Positions 7,009 through 16,600 of a DNA stretch of 22,585 bases are shown here, one piece after another. Position 1 is the stretch's first letter, and every line of letters starts with the position of its first letter. The notes under the pieces were generated by a model, which saw only the letters and a program-made list of their open reading frames with translations, was not told the DNA's origin and made no database searches. Position numbers and translations under genes: made by a program. This DNA is from Methylococcaceae bacterium (GTDB lineage Bacteria > Pseudomonadota > Gammaproteobacteria > Methylococcales > Methylococcaceae): NCBI GenBank assembly GCA_012026715.1, contig VEPB01000581.1, positions 1 to 22,585 on the forward strand. The letters are read 5' to 3'.

Positions 7009-9288
7009 TCATTGTCGGCGGTCCTTGAGTCTGAGGCCAAGCACGGCGATGCCCAAGAACACGCTCCCCATCAGCGCCACCATGGCCAGGTCGCCGCCCA
7101 AGTGGCCGCTGATGGGCACGATCAAACGCCCGGTCAGGTCACGCACCGAGCGGCTCTCTTCGCTGAGTGTGGTCTTCATGGCGTCCAGCGCCCAGAACGA
7201 AACCATGCTGGACTTGGCCACCCATAGCCCGGTCTTGCCCAGTTGGACGATGGCATTGGCCAGCACCACCTGAGGAATGAGGAGGATGGGCGCCATCGCC
7301 ACCGCCTTGTCGTTGCTGTCGACGAAGGCGCTGACCGCCAATCCCATGGCGGTGGCGGCCATGCCGGTCAGGAACAGTGCCGCGGTGCGCACCGGGAAGC
7401 TGCCGGGCAGGTCCACCAAGGCCGAGACAATCCCCAGCAGCAGCAGACATTGGATCACGCAAAGTACCGCCAGCGGCACCAGCTTGCTGGCCAGGTAAGG
7501 GGCTATCCCCAGGTTCACGGAGCGCTCCCGCTGGTAGATGGGCAGCTCTTTCACCAGTTCGCGGGCCGAATTGAGGGTGCCGAACCAGATCGCAGACAGC
7601 ACCAGGATGAAGGCAATGGTGCTCTCCGCCGCCGCCCGCGCCGGCGGCGCCCCTTCGGTGCTGAACACCAGGCCGATCACCAGGCCGATGAGCGGCGCCT
7701 GCAGCAGCAGAATCAGCAAATTCTTGCGGTCCGACACGATCAGGTCGAAGTAACGCCGCATCAGGGTCCATCCCTGGCGCCAGTCGAACCAGGGCGCGCG
7801 GGATCCGGGCAGCAGCGCGGTATGGGAGGTCTCGCCGGATGCAGCCCCACCGCCATTGCCGAGCCGGCCCACCACATAGGTCTGGTAATGGCGCGATTGC
7901 AGGTAGCGTTCGGCCCACTCGTTGGCGGGACTGGACTCCAGCAACTCGTACACGTCCGACAGCCGATTCAACCCGAAATAGCCCGCCGCCTCGCCGGGCG
8001 GGCCGTAGTAGACCAGCCGGCCCTTGTGGAGCAGCACCACCAGGTGGCAGACGTCGATGTTTTCCAGGGTATGGGTGACGCAGATGACGGTCTTCTGGTC
8101 CGCCGCCAAATCGGCGAATAGCCGCATCATGCGCTTGTCGGTGCCGGCGTCGAGGCCGCTGGTGACCTCGTCCAGGAACAGGATGTTGGGATTGGCCACC
8201 AACTCCACCGCCAGGCTGACCCGCTTGAGCTGGCCGCCGCTCAGGGGCGCCGGGGTGTCGATGGGCAACCGCGCCTTCTCGGCGAGTTCCACTTTGCTCA
8301 GCACCCGCCGGATGTATTCGCCGATCTCCTGGTCGGAGGTATCCGGTGGCAAGCGCAGCCGCGCCGTGTATTTCAGCGCATCCTCAACGGTGATCTTGCG
8401 GTGCACGATATCCTGCTGCGGCACGTAGCCGATGGCGGCGCGGAAGGCGTCGTAGCTACCGTAGAAATCCGCGCCGTTGTACAGCACCTGCCCGCCCGTG
8501 GCGGGTCGACGGCCGTTGAGGGCATCGAGCAGGGTGGACTTGCCGGAACCGCTGGTGCCGAACAGCACCACGAACTCACCCGGCTCGATCACCAGGCTGA
8601 CGTCGTCCAGCAGCCGGCGTGGCTGCTTGGAGGAGCGGTCGACCACCTCTTTATACAGTCCGCGCACCTCGACTCGCACCCGCCCGGAGGTGTCCACCGC
8701 CTCCAGCGACTCGCCGGTGAACAGATAGCCGAAGGACGCGATGGCGATGCGGTCGCCCTGGCGCAGCTGCACCCGCCCGGTAATGCGCTGGCCGTTGACG
8801 AAGGTGCCGTTAGTACTGCCCAGATCCTCCAGCTCAACCCCGGAGGCCAGGCAATGCAGCCGGGCGTGCTCGCGCGACACCAGGGGGGAGGGGATGGACA
8901 GATCGCATTGCGGTAACCGGCCGATGGTCAGGACCGCCTGCGGCGGCTTGGACTTGACCGGTGCCGCGGCCGGCTGCGGCAGCCTGATCTGGAACAGGGA
9001 AGCGCCCAACGACAGCCAGTCACCGTCGTTGAGGGCGTAGGGGCCGAAGATGGGATGACCGTTCACCGCGACCGGCGCGCCGTCGAGCGGCGTCACCTGG
9101 AGGCCTTCGCGGCCCACCCGCAACTGCGCGTGGCGGGACTGAACATCGGGTCCTTCCAGAACCACCGTGCAACCAGAATCCATCCCCACCACGAATTCCT
9201 CGCCGACGGGCAACGCCACGGCGGTCCGCGATCGGCTATACGAGCTGACAAATTCGATGGATGTGCGATCAGACGCAGGGGTGGCCAT
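7009..9288 (-). CDS. ABC-2/ABCG-type half-transporter with two N-terminal FHA domains
   Basis: A 759-residue fusion. FHA-1 (about 10-103) keeps SRH (51-53) and NG (76-77), but the usual early Gly-Arg reads Gly-Met (35-36). FHA-2 (about 108-195) looks fully canonical: GR (123-124), SREHA (138-142) and GSTNGTFVNG (157-166). The nucleotide-binding domain (about 203-440) has Walker A GTSGSGKST (244-252), Q-loop PQQD, signature LSGGQLKRVSLA (349-360), Walker B NILFLDE and His406. The C-terminal part (about 500-755) is an ABC-2-type membrane domain with about six helices. The order FHA-FHA-ABC-membrane equals that of mycobacterial Rv1747, whose FHA domains bind phospho-Thr set by PknF. Substrate is unknown; ABCG-type proteins usually export lipids or hydrophobic compounds. 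The ATG at 9288 lacks a good ribosome site, and a small hairpin (9296-9308) lies just upstream. It is the first gene of the array. Confidence 0.93.
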   Translation of the reverse strand: MATPASDRTSIEFVSSYSRSRTAVALPVGEEFVVGMDSGCTVVLEGPDVQSRHAQLRVGREGLQVTPLDGAPVAVNGHPIFGPYALNDGDWLSLGASLFQIRLPQPAAAPVKSKPPQAVLTIGRLPQCDLSIPSPLVSREHARLHCLASGVELEDLGSTNGTFVNGQRITGRVQLRQGDRIAIASFGYLFTGESLEAVDTSGRVRVEVRGLYKEVVDRSSKQPRRLLDDVSLVIEPGEFVVLFGTSGSGKSTLLDALNGRRPATGGQVLYNGADFYGSYDAFRAAIGYVPQQDIVHRKITVEDALKYTARLRLPPDTSDQEIGEYIRRVLSKVELAEKARLPIDTPAPLSGGQLKRVSLAVELVANPNILFLDEVTSGLDAGTDKRMMRLFADLAADQKTVICVTHTLENIDVCHLVVLLHKGRLVYYGPPGEAAGYFGLNRLSDVYELLESSPANEWAERYLQSRHYQTYVVGRLGNGGGAASGETSHTALLPGSRAPWFDWRQGWTLMRRYFDLIVSDRKNLLILLLQAPLIGLVIGLVFSTEGAPPARAAAESTIAFILVLSAIWFGTLNSARELVKELPIYQRERSVNLGIAPYLASKLVPLAVLCVIQCLLLLGIVSALVDLPGSFPVRTAALFLTGMAATAMGLAVSAFVDSNDKAVAMAPILLIPQVVLANAIVQLGKTGLWVAKSSMVSFWALDAMKTTLSEESRSVRDLTGRLIVPISGHLGGDLAMVALMGSVFLGIAVLGLRLKDRRQ

Positions 9289-9341
9289 GGGTTGTCGACA
9301 CTCTGTCGCTACGATCCGGTGGTGGCTTTTCTGGGTATCCT

Positions 9342-9365
9342 AAAAAACGGCGCTAACTATAGCGC
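9342..9365 (-). terminator. Probable intrinsic terminator between the EAL gene and the FHA-ABC gene
   Basis: On the minus strand GCGCTA-TAGT-TAGCGC forms a perfect 6-bp stem with a 4-base loop, followed two bases later by six T. This is the form of a Rho-independent terminator. It would end transcripts arriving from the PilZ/EAL gene about 320 bp upstream and insulate the transporter-kinase array. It lies only about 55 bp before the transporter start, so a promoter must fall in the remaining leader, or the structure acts as an attenuator. The TATAGT in the loop region could alternatively be a -10 box. Confidence 0.5.
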
Positions 9366-9683
9366 TTTGCGGCTCTGAAGGCAGTCCCGGCATGCGTATT
9401 TAGCGAAAAAGGCAGACCCGGCACGGTCCCGCAACGAGTCCTGCCGGCTCGACTCCGGAATTTCGAACCCCGGTGGAATGCCGAACCGTCCTACCAAGCT
9501 TTCCGGATAGAAAACGGCAGCCCCCGTTAGAAAACGGACCCCGGTGTCACCGAGAGCCCGCGGCTTGTCCGGCGCTTCCATCCCGACGACGCGCTTCGGA
9601 CCTGGAGCAAAGCCCGTCTGGCAGGATGGCCGGAACGGCTCAGGCCGAGTTCAGCGGGTTGAACTTGAATACGGGCCCGATGC
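9366..9683. other. Intergenic stretch with no supported gene
   Basis: About 320 bp between the EAL gene stop and the hairpin at 9342-9365. Short reading frames exist on both strands but none has a ribosome site or a recognisable motif. No convincing promoter, tRNA or riboswitch was found by eye. The promoter of the transporter array is expected here or just downstream. Confidence 0.5.
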
Positions 9684-12600
9684 TCACCCGGTTCCCGATT
9701 GACCGGACGCCTGATCCGTGGAATCCGCCAATTTCGCCAAAGGGCCGGGCTTGCCGATGTAATAGCCTTGGGCGTAGTCGACGCCGATTTCCTTGAGCTT
9801 CTCCAGGATTATGTCAGATTCCACATATTCGGCGACGATCTTAAGCCCCAGGGAATGGCCAATCTCGGTCATCGACTTGACCATGGCGTAATCGGTGGCG
9901 CTGGTGGCGAGCTCGCGAACGAAGCTGCCGTCGATCTTTAGGTAATCCACCTTGAGGTTCTTCAGGTAGGAATAGGACGAGAACCCTGAGCCGAAGTCGT
10001 CCAGGGAAAAGCGGCAGCCATAACGGCGAATCTGGCGAATGAAGGTTTCCGCCTGGTTGAACTCGGCAATGGCCGCGGTCTCGGTAATCTCGAAGATGAT
10101 CTTTTCCAGGGCGAAGCGGGCGCTATCCAGCCGTCCATGCAGATATTGGAGGAATTCCAGACTGTTGACACTCTGTCCGGACAGATTGATGGAGAATCCC
10201 CCGAGTTCAGCGAACCGCTGCGGGTTCTGATCGATCCACTGGAACACCGCCTCCACCTGCTGGCGATCCACGTCGGGCATGCGCTGCCAACGTTCCGCCG
10301 CCGCAATGAAGGGCGCCGGCGGCATCTGCTCGCCCTGCTCAGTGAGCACGCCCAGCAAGACCTCATAGTGAGAGGCATCGTCGCCGACTCCGATGGGCCG
10401 TATTTCCTGGCAACGGGAAAACAGCCGATGATCGCTCAAGGCCTGGTCGATACGACCCGCCCATTCCAAGGCTTTGGCGTGGGTATCCAGCCGGCTGTCG
10501 CCGTCCCGGAAACAGTGGATGCGGTTGACGCCCAGGCTAGCGGCACGGACGCAGGCGGCGTCGGCATTATTGAAGGCGTCCGCGGGAACCTGCAGGCCCG
10601 GCACGAACGCCGCCATGCCGAGATGCGCGCCGGCCTGAAACACACGGTCCTGCCAAACGATCGGATAGCGGTTCAGTTCTGCCAATAGCTGTTCGGCGCG
10701 CGGCATCGCCTGTTCATCGTCGCAGTCCCGGTAAAGAAGGGCAAAACGATAGTCACCCACCCGGGCGGCATATTCGTCCTCCTTCAACTTGGCCTGTACC
10801 AGCCCGGCCAGTTGGCGCAGCGCCGATTCGGCAGTACTGACGCCGCACACGTCGAAAACCGCCTTGAGCTCGCTCATTTCCACCAACGCCAGGATATGGC
10901 CGCCCCGTTCCGGGCCACCGACAGCCTCGGATTCCAGCCTGCGCACAAAGTCCTTCCGGTTGAGCAGCCCCGTCACGGCGTCGCGGCTGGCTTGATCCCG
11001 CAAATTGAATTGCATGCGCTGGATCAGTCCGGTGACCGTGCGCTCGCTCAAGGGCTGATCCAGGTTCTCGTTCGGCTCCAGCCGTTCCTGATCCAGCAGG
11101 TCGGTCAAAGCCTGGAGACCGAGATCCAGCTGTTTGGTGCCGCGCGAGTCGACCAGCACGAAGCGCCCGCTATCCGGGGCGATCCAGGCGATACGCAAGG
11201 GCTTGCCGGGCTGCCCGGGCACCGGCGTATGCATTAGCCAGTCGCCCACCGACCAGCCGTGGACCCGCTGCAGTAAACGCCGATCGGGGCCGCTGTCGGC
11301 CTTCGCTCCGGTCGGCTCCACCCAAACCATCTCTCGCTCGCCACCCCTCAGCAGCAGTTCCGCCAACTCGTCCATCAACGCTACCGCCGTCGCTCGATCC
11401 TGGCAGATCGGCAACAAGCGGTCGTCGATAAACTTGACGATGCGATGCGCGTCGGCCGGTTCCGGCAGTGGCTGTTCCGGTCCCAGCAAGGTCTGCAGCT
11501 CATCCAGCACCTCCAGACTGTCGACCCATTCCGGATCGTAATCGTCGCAACGCAGTCGCGTCAGCAGCAGCCATTGACGCCAGCCCTGCTGCAACAATCG
11601 GACGATCACCTTGGGCACGTTGATGCCGCCGAAACGCCGGTCCAAATCCCGCTCCACTTGGCGATGGGCTTCGGCGACCCGCTGCTGGCCCTGGCAGGTT
11701 TCCCGCAATCTTTCGATACGGCGATTGCGGGCTTTCACCAAGGGCGCCGCTAGCTGTTCCACCGCATGGGAGAGGTCCTCGATAGCACCCCGATCCACCG
11801 CCGAACCACTTTGCAACAAATGTTCGGTCCAATTTTCCAGGTAGTTGCGCAAGTTTCGATCGACTCCGCGAGTTTCGGAGGCCGACAGCGCCACCTGCTC
11901 CATGGCATCGAGCAAGCGCCGTGCGGGATGATCGGGGTCGTCGAACAATCCGGGGTCCTGCTTGGCCAACTCCAGCAAAGGCCGGCGCCACTGTTCGAAA
12001 AACGGCTTGAGTTCATCGTGGACTTGCGGATTTCCCTGGATGTCGTTCATGACGGCGCCGAGCAGGTTGGCGCCATGGAGCGGCGCCCCGACGGCCGGCG
12101 CGGGAATCCTATCAGCGACGCCTTGCTCGACGCCGTCCGCCGAGAGTTGTTGCAGGGCAGCGAAAGTCGCGCCCAGGTTCCCCGCGGGAGCCTGGGCGGG
12201 AACCGTCGTCGCCGGCTGGGGCTTGGGGGCGTTCACAGGTTTGCTGTCCGGCGCTACCGCCCGCTCGATCGCGGTTCGGGCCGACACCGCGCGACGGGAT
12301 GGTTGCTGAGCGGAACCACGCGCCTGGCCAGGCGGCGCCAATGAGCGCGTCAGCGTATCCATCTGCCGGTAGTGCGAAACCAGGGTTTCCCTCAACGCTG
12401 CGGCAAAGGTTCCGTAGATGATTTTTTTGGCGGAGACACCGAATCCTAAGCCATGAAGACTTTCCCGCAACGCTGCCATCAACGCGGCGGGGCCGTAAGG
12501 ATTGTTCTTTGGATTGATAGAACGCCCGGAAAATCGCGCGATTCGCGATTCGAGCGCGCGCAAGGACTGCTCGTGGGCCGATTCCAGCCGAGTGATCTCG

Positions 12601-13304
12601 GCCAACAGGTTCAGCCAATCTTCGAAGACGTCGGTTTCCACCAGCGACAGGGAATCGCCGGACAAGTCAGTTTCGGTATGGATGGTGATCCGATATTGCT
12701 CGGCTTGGGCCTTGACTCGTTTCAGGTAGTCCGAAGCCAATTGATCCGGGTGCTTCAGCGTGGCAATGGCGTCCATGTACCCGGACTGTTCGCTTCCGCT
12801 CCTGGCGCGATCGGCGGCCCGAAAGAGCTCCGCCTGAATCCGGCTGAGAAACAAATTGATGGCATCGCCGGCGCAACCGTCGAGAGCGCGGCGACAGGCC
12901 TGCTCGATGTCGGGCATGCGGCCGGCGCCGGTGGCAGGACCGGAATCGGCAATGGCATCCAAAACCGCCAAGGCATCCGCGGCGGCCTGCTCTTCAAACG
13001 AGATCCCCAGCCCGGTGGCGGTAATCCTGACGATCTTGCCGGTGATGGAACTTTCCGGGTCGAATCCGCGACGACCGCGCCCAAATCGGACTTCGACCGC
13101 GCCACCTTCGTGGCCCGCCACGATCCGAAATTCTGCTGCATCGTTAACATGCACGTAGATTCCGCAGCGGCAATAGTCGAGGATTTCGCAACGCAGCCGC
13201 ACGTCGCCGCGCCAGACGATGGTAGCGGCGTGAACGATACGGATGCGGGGATGCCTGCGACGGTTCATCCCGCCCGAAATTCCGGTGGACGGCGACACAG
13301 CCAT
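9684..13304 (-). CDS. PilZ-DUF1631-degenerate GGDEF-EAL cyclic-di-GMP phosphodiesterase
   Basis: A 1206-residue cytoplasmic protein with no membrane helices. An N-terminal PilZ domain (about 13-115; RRRHPRI at 15-21) can bind c-di-GMP. A long helical region (about 120-750) resembles DUF1631, including LHGLGFGVSAKKIIYGTF and RLLQRVHGWSVGDWLMHT with PLRIAWI. A GGDEF-like domain (about 770-930) keeps VTGLLNRKDF, but its active site reads VGDYR (849-853) and the I-site is absent, so it should not make c-di-GMP. The EAL domain (about 950-1190) has EVLLG (Glu981), INLSGQS, EITET, DDFGSG, LKIDG, AEYVES and YAQGYY. Metal and catalytic residues are thus present, so hydrolysis of c-di-GMP is expected. 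The ATG at 13304 lacks its own ribosome site but lies 4 bases after the stop of a possible 32-codon leader; ATG 13268 is an alternative. A PilZ-controlled phosphodiesterase is inferred. Confidence 0.9.
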   Translation of the reverse strand: MAVSPSTGISGGMNRRRHPRIRIVHAATIVWRGDVRLRCEILDYCRCGIYVHVNDAAEFRIVAGHEGGAVEVRFGRGRRGFDPESSITGKIVRITATGLGISFEEQAAADALAVLDAIADSGPATGAGRMPDIEQACRRALDGCAGDAINLFLSRIQAELFRAADRARSGSEQSGYMDAIATLKHPDQLASDYLKRVKAQAEQYRITIHTETDLSGDSLSLVETDVFEDWLNLLAEITRLESAHEQSLRALESRIARFSGRSINPKNNPYGPAALMAALRESLHGLGFGVSAKKIIYGTFAAALRETLVSHYRQMDTLTRSLAPPGQARGSAQQPSRRAVSARTAIERAVAPDSKPVNAPKPQPATTVPAQAPAGNLGATFAALQQLSADGVEQGVADRIPAPAVGAPLHGANLLGAVMNDIQGNPQVHDELKPFFEQWRRPLLELAKQDPGLFDDPDHPARRLLDAMEQVALSASETRGVDRNLRNYLENWTEHLLQSGSAVDRGAIEDLSHAVEQLAAPLVKARNRRIERLRETCQGQQRVAEAHRQVERDLDRRFGGINVPKVIVRLLQQGWRQWLLLTRLRCDDYDPEWVDSLEVLDELQTLLGPEQPLPEPADAHRIVKFIDDRLLPICQDRATAVALMDELAELLLRGGEREMVWVEPTGAKADSGPDRRLLQRVHGWSVGDWLMHTPVPGQPGKPLRIAWIAPDSGRFVLVDSRGTKQLDLGLQALTDLLDQERLEPNENLDQPLSERTVTGLIQRMQFNLRDQASRDAVTGLLNRKDFVRRLESEAVGGPERGGHILALVEMSELKAVFDVCGVSTAESALRQLAGLVQAKLKEDEYAARVGDYRFALLYRDCDDEQAMPRAEQLLAELNRYPIVWQDRVFQAGAHLGMAAFVPGLQVPADAFNNADAACVRAASLGVNRIHCFRDGDSRLDTHAKALEWAGRIDQALSDHRLFSRCQEIRPIGVGDDASHYEVLLGVLTEQGEQMPPAPFIAAAERWQRMPDVDRQQVEAVFQWIDQNPQRFAELGGFSINLSGQSVNSLEFLQYLHGRLDSARFALEKIIFEITETAAIAEFNQAETFIRQIRRYGCRFSLDDFGSGFSSYSYLKNLKVDYLKIDGSFVRELATSATDYAMVKSMTEIGHSLGLKIVAEYVESDIILEKLKEIGVDYAQGYYIGKPGPLAKLADSTDQASGQSGTG

Positions 13305-13308
13305 GTTT

Positions 13309-13407
13309 TCAGCAACAGATGCGACGCGGTCCTGCCTCGCTGTGCATTGATCCCGATGTGGGCGACAGCGCTATTTTGCTCCCCCCTCTCATGGCATACC
13401 CTCTCAT
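13309..13407 (-). CDS. Possible 32-residue leader peptide upstream of the PilZ/EAL gene
   Basis: On the minus strand GGGAGG lies 4 bases before ATG 13407, which opens MRGYAMRGGSKIALSPTSGS and ends with a TGA at 13309-13311. A second in-frame ATG (13392) has its own AGAGGG, part of a 9-bp direct repeat (13384-13392 and 13399-13407, period 15). The stop falls 4 bases before the ATG at 13304 of the large gene, an arrangement that allows translational coupling. There is no homology that I recognise. It may be a coupling leader or chance. Confidence 0.3.
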   Translation of the reverse strand: MRGYAMRGGSKIALSPTSGSMHSEAGPRRICC

Positions 13408-13686
13408 AAAACCTCCCGATAACCCTACAGGCCGCGTCAGCGCTTACGGTCGCGGACGGACCCCGAACTTACAGTTACAAAGAAAACCATGTCGCCGTTC
13501 TAGAAGCCTCCCCCTGGCCAACTCCCAGCGGGGAACAGGAAAGTGGCAGACATCGTTTTCTCAATTCTGAGTGCTACGAACCGATCGGGCTGAGAGAGAA
13601 ATTTCCGCAGCGCTTCTCGGGAATCGCGCATCCAAGCCTAGCCCAAGTCGGCAACCGCCGCATTACGCCAAACCGGGCGTCCGCCG

Positions 13687-16600
13687 TCAGGAGAATTCTG
13701 CTGCTTCCCCATCGCCACTCCAGCACCCGTCCCGCAGTCCTTGCGCCCAGACCGCCATGCCGTCCACGCCGAGTGGCGGACTGAATAGGTAACCTTGGGC
13801 CTGATCGCATCCGTTGTCCCGCAGAAAACGCCGCTGAGCCTGGGTCTCGACGCCTTCGGCCAATACCACCAGCCCGAGATTGCGGGCCATGGACATGATG
13901 GTAACCGCGATCTCCATGTCCGCCCGACCGTCTGGAATTTCCCTGACGAAGCTCTGGTCGATCTTGAGCTTGTCGATGGGAAAACGCTTCAGGTAAGCAA
14001 GCGACGAATAGCCCGTCCCGAAATCGTCGATGGCGAGCCGGAAACCCAGTCGCTTAAGCTCGTGCAGCCGGTCCAAGGCGCCATCGTTGGGGTTCATCAA
14101 GGCACCTTCGGTGATTTCCAGCTCGATCGAGTGCGGATCAAGCCCGGCTTCTTCGATCCATCGCGCCATCCGGCTGGGCAAATCCGGATGTTTGAACTGG
14201 CGTGCCGCCAGGTTCACCGACATCACTTGGAACGGCAATCCAGCATCCAGCCATATCCGCATCTGGCGACAGGCCGTGCGCAGCACCCATTCCCCCAGTA
14301 GCTCAATTAGACCGGTTTCTTCCGCGATGGGGATGAAGCGGGACGGCGAAACCAGGCCCAATTCCGGATGCTGCCAGCGCACCAAGGCTTCGGCTCCAAT
14401 CACCCGGCCGCTCTTGAGCTCCAGCTGGGGCTGGTAGTGCAACACCAGTTCGTTCTGTTCGATGGCTCGCCGTAGCTGGGTTTCCAGCACCACGTGCTCG
14501 AACGCCCGGATGGTCATCTCTTCGGTGTAGAAACGGTAGACATTCCGGCCCTCCTCCTTGGCCCGGTACATAGCCGAATCGGCGTTGCTGAGCAGCTTGT
14601 CGACGGTGCCGCCATCCTGGGGAAACACGCTGATGCCGATGCTGACGCCGATAAACAGATCATGTTCCTCGCATCGAAATGGATCGATCAGCGCATGGAT
14701 CAGCTTGTCGGCCAGAATGCCCGCATCGCTGGCATCGGATAGACTTTCCATGACCACGGTGAATTCGTCGCCGCCCAGTCGCGCCACCGTATCGTCCCGC
14801 CGCACCAGTTTCAGCAAGCGGCCGGCGACCTCCCGCAGGATGGCGTCGCCCACGTTGTGGCCCAGGCTGTCGTTGATGAGCTTGAACCGATCCAGATCCA
14901 GAAACAGCACCGCGACATGCTCATTGCGCCTGAGCGCGCGATCGATGGCGTGGTCGATGCGTGCACACAGCAGCAGCCGATTGGGAAGACCGGTCAGTGG
15001 ATCGTGGTGGGCAAGATGCTCCAACTGCGCTTGCGAGTTCTTGATCTGACTGATGTCCGAAAACACTCCGACATAGTTGACGACTTGCCCCCCCTCGTCG
15101 CGTACTGAGCTAATGGTCAGCCATTCCGGGTAGAGTTCACCGTTTTTGCGACGATTCCACAACTCGCCTTGCCAACCGCCCGATTCCAGTACGGAAGTCC
15201 ACAGGGCCTGGTAGAAGTTGCGGTTTTGCCGGCCGGACGCCAGAATGCGGGGATTCTTGCCCAGCACCTCCACCTCTTTGAAACCGGTGATTTCGGTGAA
15301 TGCAGGGTTAGCGGCGACGATGCGCCCTTCCGCATCGGTGATGATGATGCCTTCGTGGGTATTGCGATAAACCACTGCGGACAGCCGCAACCGCCGTTCC
15401 GCTTCGTAACGCTCGGTGAGATCGCGAGCCACTGCCAGCACCGCCCGCACCGAACGTTGGTCGCCGGATCCCCACAGCGGCACGGCGACCAGTTCCAGAC
15501 GCCGCCGACTGGATCGGCGACCGATCGACTCCAGCATGAGCCGTTGCTGATCTCCGCTGAAAACAGCCGCGACTGACGCCCAAAAAGCGTCGTGATAAAC
15601 AGGGTCTACCCAGACAGCAAAAGACTCGCCGATCATATCGGCGAGCTGCTCGGCTTCCAGCAGCCCCAAACCGGCCTCATTGATTTCCCGCACTTTCCCA
15701 TCCTGGTCGAGCACCGTGATCAAGGCCGGTACCGTGTCGAAGATGGTGCGCAACGACGCTTCCTTGTCCAAAAGTTCACGCTCGACACGATCTCTTTCGG
15801 TGATGTCGAAAGCCGTACTTATCAATCGCCGAGGGTTTACCGCGGCATCGAAGTCCATCCGTCCGCACTCCTCGATGACCCGGTTGCCTCCGTCCGCCAA
15901 CGGGATCCGGTAGCGCAGACGGTAACTCCCATAGGGCGTCGTACTGGCTTCGGCGAGGGCTCGGACCATGGCTGGGCGGTCCTCGCGATCAATGGCTTTG
16001 AGGAAATTGAGCGAAGTCGCCTCAATCTCGCCAGGCTGAAACCCCAACAACCGGTACATTTCCTCCGACCACACCACGTTCCCGGTAATCAGATCCTGCT
16101 CCCGACTGCCGACATGAGCGAGGGCCTGGGCCTCGTTCAGGCGTCCCTCGCTTCGACGCAACTCTTCCTGAGCGCTACGGCGCTCTTCGATCTCTTTACG
16201 CAACCGGTGGTTAAACTGCAGCAGCAAGACAATCAGGCCTGCTCCGGCCACAATCACGGCGAACCCGGCGATGGCGTAGCCTCGATAACGCGCCAGCGAC
16301 CAGCCAGCCTGGGGATTGAACAGGAATCCATCCAGGTTATATCCGGCGGACAACAACCCGAGACGCACGTAGGTATCGGCGATGTGGCGCCAGCGTCCCT
16401 CGTTCATATAGCCAGGCTCGACGAAATCCGGCAAGGCCAGTTCCCTCATCGCACCGAACTCATACCGCAAATGCTCCGGTGAGCGGGGCGAGCCGAACTC
16501 CCGCACCATGGCGATGGTTTCGTCCTCGTGGGCCAGCGCGTAGGCCCAGCCTTTCAGGCTCGCAGTACGAAACGCCGCAACCCGCTCCGGATGCTCACGA

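Noticed and set aside
1092..9288. Type VI secretion control locus (PpkA/PppA/Fha)
   Set aside because: Kinase, phosphatase and FHA are present, but no Tss structural gene is seen and the FHA domains are on an ABC transporter.
9357..9581. 74-codon minus-strand frame between the EAL gene and the transporter
   Set aside because: No ribosome site or recognisable motif, and it overlaps the terminator-like hairpin.
13384..13407. Two CCCTCTCAT repeats as a CRISPR or iteron array
   Set aside because: Only two short copies with no spacers or further units; better explained as a duplicated leader start or chance.
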